Part shown: positions 23,756-35,300 of the stretch, one piece after another
How the letters are laid out: every line of letters starts with the position of its first letter
Numbering within the stretch: the stretch's first letter is position 1
Source: Antedon bifida
Lineage: Eukaryota > Echinodermata > Crinoidea > Comatulida > Antedonidae
Length of the DNA: 64,000 nt
Assembly (NCBI GenBank): GCA_963402885.1
Contig: OY727096.1
Span: 7,945,501-8,009,500, forward strand
Direction of reading: 5' to 3'
Notes under the pieces: model-generated
Seen by the model: only the letters and a program-made list of their open reading frames with translations
What the model was told of the DNA's origin: nothing
Databases searched by the model: none
Position numbers and translations under genes: made by a program

Positions 23756-25781
23756 ACATTTAAATTGCTTATGTGTTCATGGTAAATTAAAAAATTTGTA
23801 AGATATTTTGATATAAGATTTTAAAAAAAACGAAGTTATGGCATGTAGGAAATAGAAAATGAAAGAAAATAATACTTGAAATGTTGTACATCAGCTGAAA
23901 AGTAGAAAATTGTAAACAGAATGATTATGCCTAATATTAATTTGTGCTAATTAAATTGTAAAGATATTTCGATATTAGATAAAACAGAAAATAGTTTTAA
24001 AAAATGAAAACAAACGAAAATGATGTAAAAACAATTAATACAATGATACTTTATATATATTGTCCATGATTTAAAAATTAGAATGTTCAAGTATAAACAT
24101 TTTAAAAATGTAGCAAACATTTATAAATGTGTATGGAATTTAACACATTTAAAGAAAGTGTGCTGTGTAAAAGCATGGACCATTTATAAGTAGGTCTATG
24201 ACGGTTGTAACAATTGCAGTACACTCTGGTTGTATTTGACATAACCTGAGCCATGTAATGATGTATTTAAAAATGATTGTTGCTTAATCATAAAAAATAG
24301 AGATTTACAGAGCTACTGTACTTTAAAAAATCACTGCTTAGATTACTTGATTGATTGATTAAACAGGATAGTGTATATTAATGTATTTGTTGCTCAATGT
24401 GGCATAATCTTGAAATGGTTTCACAAGAATATTTTTCAAAAGGCTAAATTGTGTAGATAGTAGGTCTATTTATATTTACAAATTAAAATTAAGGTTTTTG
24501 TTGGACTAAAATTATTAGTAATAAAGATAAAATAGTAATAAGTGTTTTAACACATAGTATAATGTAAAGATTAATTTTAGTTTATTGCCAGTATATTATC
24601 TATGTATATTTCATCATACTTTTATTGTAATTAGGCATGGTAGGCTTATATAATGTCTCTAAACCTAACCAATTTAAAATTAAATACATAGGCCTATATT
24701 TATTAGTTATTAATTCATCATTTTTACAATGGTAAAACAAAGATAATGAATATGCAATGTTTCTGAGAATTATGATACTGTATTTGTTCCTCTGCATTTC
24801 ACAATTATCTTGACGATTTTTAAAGTTGACTTGAAATTACAATAAAAAAAATGATAAATATAATAATGTCTCTCCTGTGAAAACATTTGCGAAAACGTTA
24901 AAGGACTTTCCGGTTCCGTGGTCCCAGTAGCATGATCCGGTTGCATAGGGTATGGTAATAATTTATATATAGATATGGAAATATGTATCACCCGGAGCTG
25001 GCTTCCACCATCAATGAACCGGAACATCCTGCAATCTAGGAAATCGAAACGCCACCTGGTAACAATTTCTATTAATGGGCAAAAGTGACATGATCTGCTT
25101 AAACTTCTCATACAAACTATGTGAAAGATCATTTTGAGAATAATAAGGACCGATGTTTACCCTGTTTCCGATCCCCGCCCCCAGTAATTTATTATAATTT
25201 CCTATAGGCCTACTTTTATCAAGTAATAATTCAATTCTTTTTTTGGAGGTGGGAGTGGGGTACACCACGTATATTAGTTCTGAAAAGAACTGTTGAGTTT
25301 CTCCTGTGGATAATGTTTATAACTAACTTAGAAAAGAATGCTATAGGATATACCACCCGCCTCTTATTAAAATACCCTAAACAAATGCACGTTTAAGGTA
25401 TGTATTATAATTATTTAGGTACTGTATTATTAAGTCGAGCATCAAAGGCCGTTTATTGTTCTTTAGACAATTGTTGAAATTGAATCATACCAGGTTCATG
25501 CACCTCGTCATACAAGGTCGCATCGACATTCTTCTTTCCCTTTCACAATGCTCTAAAGAAATTCGATCATCGACATACGGACTTCCTTAAACTGCGATTA
25601 TTTCCGCAATTTGCGGTTACCTTCCTAGTCGATAAATACATAATTATGTGAATCAAAATGCTCTCATCATAAACTGGAAAATCTGTCTCTTCAGTACGAT
25701 TTAACCTGCTCTAAAAACTAGAATTTGTTTATACTGTAATACCATAGCAGGTCTACATAATAGAGGTTAATCGACGCGGCC
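23756..25781. other. AT-rich intergenic DNA
   Basis: No gene is seen between the CMAH satellites and the GPCR. It probably contains the end of the CMAH 3' untranslated region and the GPCR promoter. A GGTACACCACGTAT repeat lies at 25258-25300. No clear TATA box or CpG cluster stands out. Confidence 0.4.
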
Positions 25782-26966
25782 ATGGATTTACATTTTGAGC
25801 AATCGGACTACTTTCTTAACGACACTGATGATACATCTGCCTATGTTCTCTCTGTTGAAGATTGGATAGCCTTTGTTGGGTTGTGGCTGGCATCTGCTTT
25901 CACAATCACGGGCAACACTCTTGTCATTTTGTCTTTTATAAGAGATCGAAAACTGAGAGGGAAGCCTTCGAATTACTTTTTGCTGGGGCTAGCAGTAATG
26001 GATTTTATAACTGGAATGGTGAGCTTACCTTTGGACAACATGTGGAGATTGAGAGATGAGTGGCCATATGGACGCGTTGTATGTATTTTTTGGACTTTTC
26101 TCGACTACACAGTCACCGTTGAATCAACTTACATCATTTCTTTAATATCCATCGATCGATATTTTCTAGTAAGTAAAGGTCTTCACTACAGGGATTTTCA
26201 AACGCGTCGTAGAGTTTTATTGCAACTTTTTGGAACACTTCTCTTTTCCGCCGTCTTTCACTTTGTTGCCATCGTCGTCTTCGAAGGATCTGAACACGTT
26301 GACTTTGACGAAGAATGTGAATTGAATGGGTTAGGAGCTCTCGCATACGTCGTACTAGCTGTGATATTAGAATTCATTATTCCGATGCTGATAGTATGTG
26401 GCTTCAATTTAATGCTATATATACGCATTCGAAGTAGACTTTCTGGTTCTATTGAAACACCCCAAAATGCTTCTTGTGAAAACAAACGTTTAAACACATT
26501 GGCGAAACGGAATCCAGAGAACCTCAATCATGTAGGCCTAAGCACTTCCGAAGAATCATCGACGTTGGAGACATTTGATCTCGAGGCATCTGCTAAACCC
26601 TCAGATATTGATATTCGATCAGATAAACAATCAAATGTACAACCGGTCAAGAAATCTGAATCGCCATGTTGTCAGGTTAGGCCTAAACGATCCAATAAAC
26701 AAAAATCGAGCAAGAAGGCGGCAACAACGCTCACCATTTTGATTGTGGTTTTTATCATCTGCTGGCTGCCTTACAACATCGTAGCTATTATTCGGAATTT
26801 GTCGCCTGAACTGGTTAGTGTACGCCTCTGGGATTTAGTCAACTATCTTCTTTGGCTAAATTCAGCAGTTAACCCAGTTCTATACGCAACGACAAATGTA
26901 CAATTTCGTAAGAATTTTGGAGAATTGTTGGAGAAATTATTCAAGCCTTTGACATGGTGCGCATGA
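25782..26966 (+). CDS. Aminergic GPCR, histamine H3/H4-like, single exon
   Basis: An intronless 394-residue class A receptor, presumably in the plasma membrane and amine-sensing. Seven hydrophobic helices are visible. Landmarks: N45 (TM1), D74 (LAVMD, TM2), C101 and D108 (TM3, the amine-binding 3.32 aspartate), D125-R126-Y127, C179 in loop 2, P201 (TM5), CWLPY with W328 (TM6) and NPVLY 364-368 (TM7). Two residues point to the histamine H3/H4 group: E197 at 5.46 and W358 at 7.43. Loop 3 is about 95 residues, Ser/Lys-rich. TM4 has no tryptophan where nearly all class A receptors carry W4.50. The start has a good context (GCGGCCATGG). The exact ligand is inferred; other amines, or acetylcholine, remain possible. 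Confidence 0.93.
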   Translation: MDLHFEQSDYFLNDTDDTSAYVLSVEDWIAFVGLWLASAFTITGNTLVILSFIRDRKLRGKPSNYFLLGLAVMDFITGMVSLPLDNMWRLRDEWPYGRVVCIFWTFLDYTVTVESTYIISLISIDRYFLVSKGLHYRDFQTRRRVLLQLFGTLLFSAVFHFVAIVVFEGSEHVDFDEECELNGLGALAYVVLAVILEFIIPMLIVCGFNLMLYIRIRSRLSGSIETPQNASCENKRLNTLAKRNPENLNHVGLSTSEESSTLETFDLEASAKPSDIDIRSDKQSNVQPVKKSESPCCQVRPKRSNKQKSSKKAATTLTILIVVFIICWLPYNIVAIIRNLSPELVSVRLWDLVNYLLWLNSAVNPVLYATTNVQFRKNFGELLEKLFKPLTWCA

Positions 26967-27049
26967 TCAATGTTATCGGATGTATAGAAAAACTTTCAAT
27001 CTTTAATCTATACTATCAAACTTTATGTGGAAAAAACAATGTGTCTTTC

Positions 27050-27190
27050 CAGTGTTTGTTGGGTCTTCCTCGCTTCCTCTCACCTGGTCCCGATGATCGT
27101 TTATGGCCGTACCACCTCATCTTCTAATTACTTACGTCTGTGCATTTTAAAGAACTAAGTGCATCTTTTGAAGATGTTTATTGCCACGGT
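27050..27190 (+). repeat. SINE 3' fragment
   Basis: This carries the tail half of the tRNA-Ser/Leu-like SINE seen complete at 52749, including GCATTTTAAAGAACTAAGTGC followed by ATCTTT. The tRNA head is missing. It lies in the presumed GPCR 3' untranslated region. Confidence 0.55.
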
Positions 27191-27330
27191 GTAGGCCTAC
27201 TGCTCCATATCTGTCTATCGTTGAACTATGGCTGCCGTGGGTCGTGGCGGACCTTATCGACATTTCATAATGATGAATATTATTTTAAAAACTGTTATCA
27301 TTAGAGATTACGTTAAATATTATATATTAT

Positions 27331-27336
27331 TAATAA
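27331..27336 (+). terminator. Candidate polyadenylation signal for the GPCR
   Basis: A TTAATAAAG context at this point supplies an AATAAA about 365 bases after the GPCR stop. It is the first clear signal on this strand. Use is inferred only. Confidence 0.35.
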
Positions 27337-27439
27337 AGTAATGAAGAAGTAGGGTTTTAATTTAGGGAGTTGATACATTTACGTAGAAATACCGAAATAA
27401 CCACATAGGCCTACTAATTGAATTTTAAAAGGCAATATT

Positions 27440-29480
27440 TTTAGGAGAGAGAACAATTAAACGCTCGAAATTCGAAATTTGGATTTTTTTCAAAAAAGTA
27501 AAAAGGTCGACATTTGGTCATTTTTCGTTAATTTCCCTATACTACTGTATAGTACAGAGATTTTTTCCGAAAAATGGTCAAATATCGACTATTTAAAATA
27601 TGCATTGAGGTACGGCAACATCCGCAGAACTCATTATGTGATTCTGCTCATGTCACTATGTCAACAATTTTTACACTTGGTCATTTTTCGTTAATATCCT
27701 GTATTATATAACACCTAAATAAATTCCTGTCATTTGATTGGACGAATGTGGGTCACATGGCGTGCAATAGTACGCACTATTAAACGATCGTTTAATAGTA
27801 GGCCTACTTTTTTTTGTGTACGAAAAAAAAAATCTTTGGACAATTTTTTGTTTTATACTATTGCTTTTGAAATACAACAATGCCACCTATTCTGTACATT
27901 CGCGGCGATTTGAAAGTTATGACTGCATTGGTTTTTCGCGACGGAAGTATATTTCTGTAGAGATATATGTACTAATTTAGATCAAAAAGGCATTTCAATT
28001 TGCTTTAAATCGTTTGAATGATTTTGATTAATTGATGGGAGCATCTCTAAAGACGTGGAATCGTTGGAAAAAACATAATTAGCCTAGATGAGTTCCATTC
28101 AGAGTACTAGGCCTAAAACAAATAAAACAAATAATGAAATGATGAAAGGTTAAATATCAACTCGGCTTTGCCTCGTTGATATAATAACCTTTCACCATTC
28201 ACCTCATGTCATTTTTGTACCATTACACTCATAAACATTCATTATTTTGTATATTATAGTACAGAGATAATTTCGAAAAATTGCCAAATATTGACTATTT
28301 AAAATATGCATTGATGTTACATGCGCAGACCACATTATGTGATATTGAGCATGTAATATGTTAAAGATGTATTGTCACCCAAAAACATGAAGATTAATAA
28401 CATCAGGCCATTTTGCAGTTTTAATAAAGATAATCACTTCTGTAGAAAAAAAACGGAAATAATTTTCCAGGTAAATACATTTTGTTTGGATACAATTTTT
28501 GGTCAAAGTCGATAACTATTATGTGACATTAAAATGGCATAGGCCTATTCAACACAAACAAAATATAAAAAATATTTTTTCAGAGGGACAATACATCTTT
28601 AACAAATAAATGGGTAACAAATTGGTATTTTTTCATTAATTTCCCTGGATTTTTTCGAAAAAATGACCAAATATCGAGTATTTAAAATAAGCATTGAGGT
28701 AACATGCGCAGACCACATTAGGTGATTCTGCGCATGTAATTATGTAAACAAATAAAATGGTAGAAATTTGGTCATATTTCTTTAAATTCCCTGTTTGTCC
28801 GAAAAATTGCCAAATATCGACTGTTTAAAATATGTATTGAGGTACAATGAACGGACCCCATTATGTGATTCTGCACATGTCACTATGTCAAAAAATAAAA
28901 GGGTCGACATTGGTCATTTTTCGTTAATTACCCTTTACTATTATAGTACAGGAGTATTTTCGAAAAATTATATCGACTACTTAAAATATACATTGAGGTA
29001 ACATGCGCAGGCCACATTAGGTGATTCTGCGCATGTAATTATGTAAAGAAATAAAATGGTAGAAATTTGGTAATTTTTCCCTGTAATAGTACCGAAAAAT
29101 GACCAAATATCGACTATTTAAAATATGCATTGAAGTAACATGAGCAGACCGAATTAGGTGATACTGCGCATGTCACTGTCTCAAAAATAAAAGGGTCGAT
29201 ATTTGAGCATTTGCTCGTTAATTTCCCTGTACTGTAGTACATGGATTTTTTAGGAAAAATTGCCAAATAGGCCTACCGACTGTTTAAAATATGTATTGAG
29301 GTAACACTCTGCGCAGACCATTTTATTTTGTTTTAATGTAAAACAATAAAAGGAACAACATATGTCATTTTTTGTTAACACAGGGATTTTTTTGTTCAAA
29401 AAATGGCCAAATATTGATTTTTTTTTTTTTTTTTTGTTTAATGATGTGATTCTGTGCATATCATTTATGTCAAACAAAAA
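27440..29480. repeat. Diverged satellite, about 150-170 bp units with a conserved dyad
   Basis: Irregular tandem units recur at about 27480, 27560, 28260, 28620, 28790, 28930, 29090, 29230 and 29340, interrupted at about 27710-28250. Shared blocks are AAAATATGCATTGAGGTA, ATGCGCAGACCACATTA, TTCTGCGCATGT, and GGTCATTTTTCGTTAATTTC. Several units contain the palindrome ACATGCGCAGA / TCTGCGCATGT around a central dyad. No coding frame is kept. Confidence 0.8.
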
Positions 29481-29559
29481 CGCTACGCATTATGTAAATA
29501 TAATCCATCGAGAAAAAAATAACTCCCTCGAGGGATTTTAAATGTTATAATACACCTCT

Positions 29560-29870
29560 AAGCAGTGAATATCTGTATAACGTTAGTGATTTATTTTTAC
29601 GTTAGTTGTTAATGCTACATTCTGTATATGTTAGTGGTTGATTTTTACGTTATTTGTAAATGCTTCATTTTTTATGTTGGTGGTGAATTGTTGCGTTAGT
29701 TGTTAATGCTACACTTATCATAGGCCTATGTTAGTGGTGGATTTTTACGTTATTTGTAAATGCTACATTTGTGTTATGTTAGTGGTTAACGCTACAACAT
29801 TTGTGGTTGTTACGTCAGTGATTAAGCTACATTTGTGGTACGTTAGTGGTTGATTGTTACGTTATTGACA
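29560..29870. repeat. Short degenerate tandem repeat (TTAGTGGTTGATTTTTACGTTA)
   Basis: About six imperfect copies of a unit near 55 bases, built from TTAGTGGT, GATTTTTACGTTA and TTGTAAATGCTACATT blocks. Noncoding. Confidence 0.7.
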
Positions 29871-32328
29871 TGTGATAAGCACCCCTGGTCAAGTAAAACA
29901 CATACAAGGACGCAACGTATTATTTCTTTATTTTCAAATTACGATAAAACCAAATGGCCACAAAAGCGAACAAAAAATGATGAGTATGATCTAATCGTTA
30001 ATATTATTAATCAATCGGGACTACCCCCGGATATTATTATTAATATGAACCATAGATAACTTTAGAAGAGATTCACAGATATTTTATTCATTTTGTTGTA
30101 CAAAAACTATGATGTCTTAGCTAATAATATGGAATCTAGTATGACGTTTATATTTAAAAAAATTGCAACACATTATCAACACACATGCATATAAAATTCG
30201 CTAGCACCTACAAAACCAACTATGTACAAAATGTTTATTTGGTTACCATTTCAATAGTATAAGTACGTATAACAAAAAATAATCTTATGAATCTACGAGA
30301 TTATAAACATGATTAATAATTTAACAAGGTGACAATAATAATATTATTAATATTAACTAGCTATTCATATCTGAACGATTTCTATTGACAATGCGTCTAA
30401 ATAAACTAAACATCTATAATCAGGTTTATGCATATTGTGTATTGGGTTACTACAGTTAGTAACGTTTACCAAATGTAGACAATTATAAATGCGCATGTGT
30501 ATAATATTAATATTATAGACCTACAGATCATCGTGTATCATATGTGATACATTTACCTATTAACAATGTCACATGTGACGATATATTGAACCCAAATGTG
30601 TGTGCAAGATTTGTAGACCATAGTTCTGCTCGACTGATTGTATGTATTACTTGGGAAATTCAAACCGGATAATGCATCGCCGAACACTGTACAGATTTAC
30701 TAATTAAAAGCAAACAACTGTACTATTCATTAACACTCATTGTTATAAATGGACATACAGTGATAATTACATTAATTTAGATAAAAAATGCATAAGCAAT
30801 AAATAAAGAATACTGTTTGTTAAACATGACATTAGCATAGCAAATACAATTACTGGACAATCTACTGATTAGTAATATTGGAAACATTAAAATGTGGTAC
30901 GTATGGAAGACAGATGGGTAATGCCATCGCATTCTACATCATCACATCATGGGGTTGTCTCAAATTTGGCACACATCGTGCCCCGAAGCTTAAACATCAA
31001 AATTCTAAATTTTAGCTTAGTCAGACTATCCATAGAGATATTATAATATCTCTATGGACTATCGGTTCGCGAAATAGAGACTACAGTATTTTTAATATTT
31101 CCAACATTGATTTCTTACTTATTTATTGAAAATAATATCATTGGATAGAAAATCTGAAGGAGAATCTAAACATTCAGTATAGAAAATGTGCTTTTTGTAA
31201 TCAAATTTTAAATTGTTGTCGACATTTTTTGATATATGCTATTTTATTGAAATACTAAATGCTACTGGGCTAAGAGAGGGTAACACTGGCTCTTGTCATA
31301 GGAATTTAGTTCCCTTTTGTGTTTCCTGCTACTTACTTTGTAGTTGTTTGTTGCTTTTGTAAATAAAGAATGAGATTACTAATACCATACATATGTTAAA
31401 CCTGTAAAATTGTATAGGCCTACATAGAGCTAATTGTATACAAATTGTGTATTTTTATGTAAATTTATAAAAGTCTGAGAAGCATTTTCTTTGTGTACCA
31501 AATTGATGCAAAATGCATGTGATGATGATGTAAGTCATTGGATGAATTGAGATGCAATAACCCAGATCGTTTAGCTATCATACCTAGGGAGAGCTGGCAT
31601 GAAATTTCAAATGCATGTCACTCAATCAGGTGTTTAGGCATTGCATAGGTCTAACCTCAATGTAATGTGAGCTCGCTGGTCATCCAAGGTCCAGAATGTC
31701 ACAAAATCAACAGCTTTCCATCTAAAACCAGAGAGCCTCTTTAAGCCTGTACAAAAGTCACTGGCATAACGTATGCAGCCTCATAATAACCATATTATAG
31801 CGAGTCTTGAGTTGTCGGCTCAAACTTCAATTGCACTAGTTAGTTAGTATTCTGGTCTAATACATTATATTTTGTCCTATTTTTTATGACTGTTGCCATT
31901 CTACTACTAAATTAACATTTATCGTGAAAAATTCATATATAAATATCACTTTATAATACCTTAAAATTGAACTGCGCCTACGGTTGAATAATGGTCACTA
32001 CGGTCAACTCAACAGGACACATTGGGCTGGACCAAAAGTCTAGTTTGTTCAAAAGCATTTCCAATGTGCTAATGAAGGTTCCTATTATACTTCACTTTTG
32101 TAATTTCTAAAGATGAGATTACTACATAACCCTTAAATATTCTTTTTAAATTCACTGCATAAAATACATCTACCAATCTTATATACTACTAAAGCATCCT
32201 TAACTATATTCTTTGGTCTTGTTTACAACTTAGGCGTCATCTACAAATCATTTTTAAATTTGCTCAGACTGGGTGAATTAGAAATGAGTGTAGGTGTGAC
32301 TTTTAGATGAAACCTTTTGCATAATGGA
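29871..32328. other. Intergenic DNA, probable integrin beta 3' untranslated region at its right end
   Basis: No gene is seen. A perfect 28-base palindrome (CCATAGAGATATTA and complement) lies at about 31029-31056. The integrin beta transcript, on the minus strand, should end somewhere in here, but I cannot fix its polyadenylation site. Confidence 0.4.
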
Positions 32329-35300
32329 TTATCTGTTGAATTTCAGTGGGCTTTCTTCTTCAGTGGTGCCAAACATTGGGTTCATAGTAGTGGTAGTTGT
32401 GGGTTTAAATATCGGATTTGACCCCTGAAATATTTAAAAGAAACAATTTTTGTTATTATTTTATTCAGGCATATTGCCAAGGACAAACTTAACCAGGCTA
32501 CATGTAGGCTACTGAGTATGTATAGCAGAAATTATGATTGAGTGTTGTGCAGAAGTTAAAATAACAATACGGACATAAAGGAATAAAAGAGTTATCATAA
32601 TAAATACCAATGGACAAACAGCTATTTCAGGCTTGAAAATGACCAGTATGAAACTCAATGTTTTAAAAAATAACATATTTAGCACATCTTTAACACATCT
32701 TTAACACGAAAAAAAAAAAATGTTGTATTGCAATTTCTTCACACGCTGTTTTTGATATTTCTTGCTGATCCAATGAAAACAAAAGTGATGATCAAATATA
32801 AAGCTCTGTCTACACTATCAAACTAGGTTGACAAAAAAGTGTGATGTGCCTAAATAATATGGTATATGCCCAAATATGGTAGTGATATGACATCATCAAG
32901 TCCATATGTAAACACATCACATTTTTTTGTCATATAAAGTTTGATAGTGTAGACAGAGCTTAAGTCAGAAGCACTGTAGTATTACAAAAATGAATGCACC
33001 TACCTTTTGAAGAGTAAAACATGACAAGCAATTATTATGCAAAATCAGCTATTTTGCTTGGCAGAGTAGGTGGGGTTCTTGAATGTTGATGTAGAGGGCT
33101 TGTAAAGCGGGTTATGTCCCTAAAGCATTGATCAAGCAAGCAATGAATAAATATATGATCATGGAAGCATTCACATCAATTTATAAAAAAACATATGTCA
33201 AGACCTAATGGCTGTGTTTACCAGTTAAACATTATCATGATTCTAAAATCATACTTGCATGGGATATTTCCCTTACTGTAAAGTCAATAAATATTTAAGA
33301 ACTTCCCTTAAATGGTATTTACAGTGATGGATCAAGGTTTTTGAAATTTCGTAAAATTGAATTCTGAACTTAACCTAACGTCCTATCTTTTGCTTTATAA
33401 AAAATTGAGGGGGACCAACTTGATCGACTTGGAACTCCCTAACATTAACTTAGATAAGACTCAAAAGGGTATTACTATTAGTGTTTTTAAAGACCACTTA
33501 AGCGAAATATTCCACACTCAGTCAGAATTACATCCATTAAAAAATATTTGCTTGTTTTTTTTTAAATATTTATGTAGCACATATTACAAAAATACAAAAA
33601 ATACATAAAAATGACTTGGAATGATTTACAGATTTGAAATCCTCTATTTATGATCATGTATTTGAATTTGTTGATACAAAATGGATTTATTTACTGCACA
33701 AAAGATGAGCAATGACTGAGAAACAATCTGATGGAATAATTAATGAATACAGTAAACATTATATTCTGAAATGATTTTTTTAATGATTAATTTCATGTTT
33801 CATGAGGAACAGCTGTTTGGTAGCCAAGCATCTATTCAATTGAATCAATACAAGAAAAACATAATAACACAGATGTAATAATGTATGTATAATATAAAAC
33901 CTTTTGAAAATAAATAAAATCATTTTGTCAAAAACATAAAGCTGTTTTATAGATTCAGATTATAAATATCTTGGATTTGTTCTGTAAACAAATCCGAAAT
34001 TGAGTATATATACATACTCAGAATATAAGCCCACCTCTAGAAAAGCCCACCTCTAGAATATAAACAAATTCCATAAAAATATGCAGTTTGATATTCAGTT
34101 GTAAGCACAATCGCCGAAGTCAAGTCAGTATGAATATGTAAACTCACCCCTTCCCATTTGGCATCTTGTCGCTCTTTCTCAAATTGCTCAAACTCTCTTC
34201 TGTCATGGATAAATGTGAGTAATCTCCAGATTAACAGAAGGGCTAATCCTACTAGGATGATTCCAATGATAATCCCAATAATAATCCATAGAACTCCAGG
34301 ACCACCATAACAATCTGAAATAAAAAGACCAGTGATCCTTTAAAATTATTTTTTATCTTTTCGAATTTTAATGAGTGGAACTGTAATCCACAGCCATAAC
34401 ACCGGCAGACTTACTCGCTCCATGGTTCTGGTGGTAGAACAAGTCTAGATAGATAAGCACCCATCACAGATGGACATCACCCATCACAGATGGACATCAC
34501 ACATCACAGATGGATATCACCCACACAAATGTATATCACCATCACAAATGGATACAAGGTGACATTGACCAATATACAACATATTGCATATACATTGCCA
34601 AGTGTTATTACTGTACAATACAAGATCACCAATTAAAAAGTGATATCACTCATGACATTTACTTATAGTGCTCAGTATTGAGCTCAATTGTATTTACTGG
34701 TGATGTATATAAAAGTAATTCCATCTAGTCAAATATGGTAGAAAAAAAGAAGTTTGCAAATGTGTCTTCATTTCTTCATTTCAACTTACCTGGATCTCTT
34801 TTGATTGTAAGCTCCAACTTTTCATTTGGTAGAATCTCTTGCGTAAATGACACAACACACTGGTTCTCATCCTTGTACTTACACTTTTGGGCAGTTCCAA
34901 CTGAAAAAAACAAAACGGAAAGAAATCGTTTTTAGTGAAGTGTAGATAAAACAAATTTGATTGCTCTACTATACCAATCTCAACATTCTGGGTTCAAATC
35001 TTGACACAGACAGCCTCTGAAATTGTTCTCATGACTAAAACAGCAGTTAGTCCTAGACTTCATAACTTCAACTCCTTTGCAAGGGTCATTGTCCATCTGA
35101 CATACTATCTTAAATTCCTCTGCAATGATCATAGGACAAGTCTCTCTACATAGATTTTCTTAGTAATTACACTTATCTTAAACTCCTTTTCAATGATCAT
35201 TGTCTATCTGACAGTCTTTCCACATTATATTCTCAACACTTGCTATTTTAAACTCATTTGCAATGCTAATATGGCAAGTCTCTCTACATAAAATTTCTTA

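Noticed and set aside
33357-33608. An 83-codon frame in the last integrin beta intron
   Set aside because: No family resemblance, ends in low-complexity AAATAC repeats and lies within an intron.
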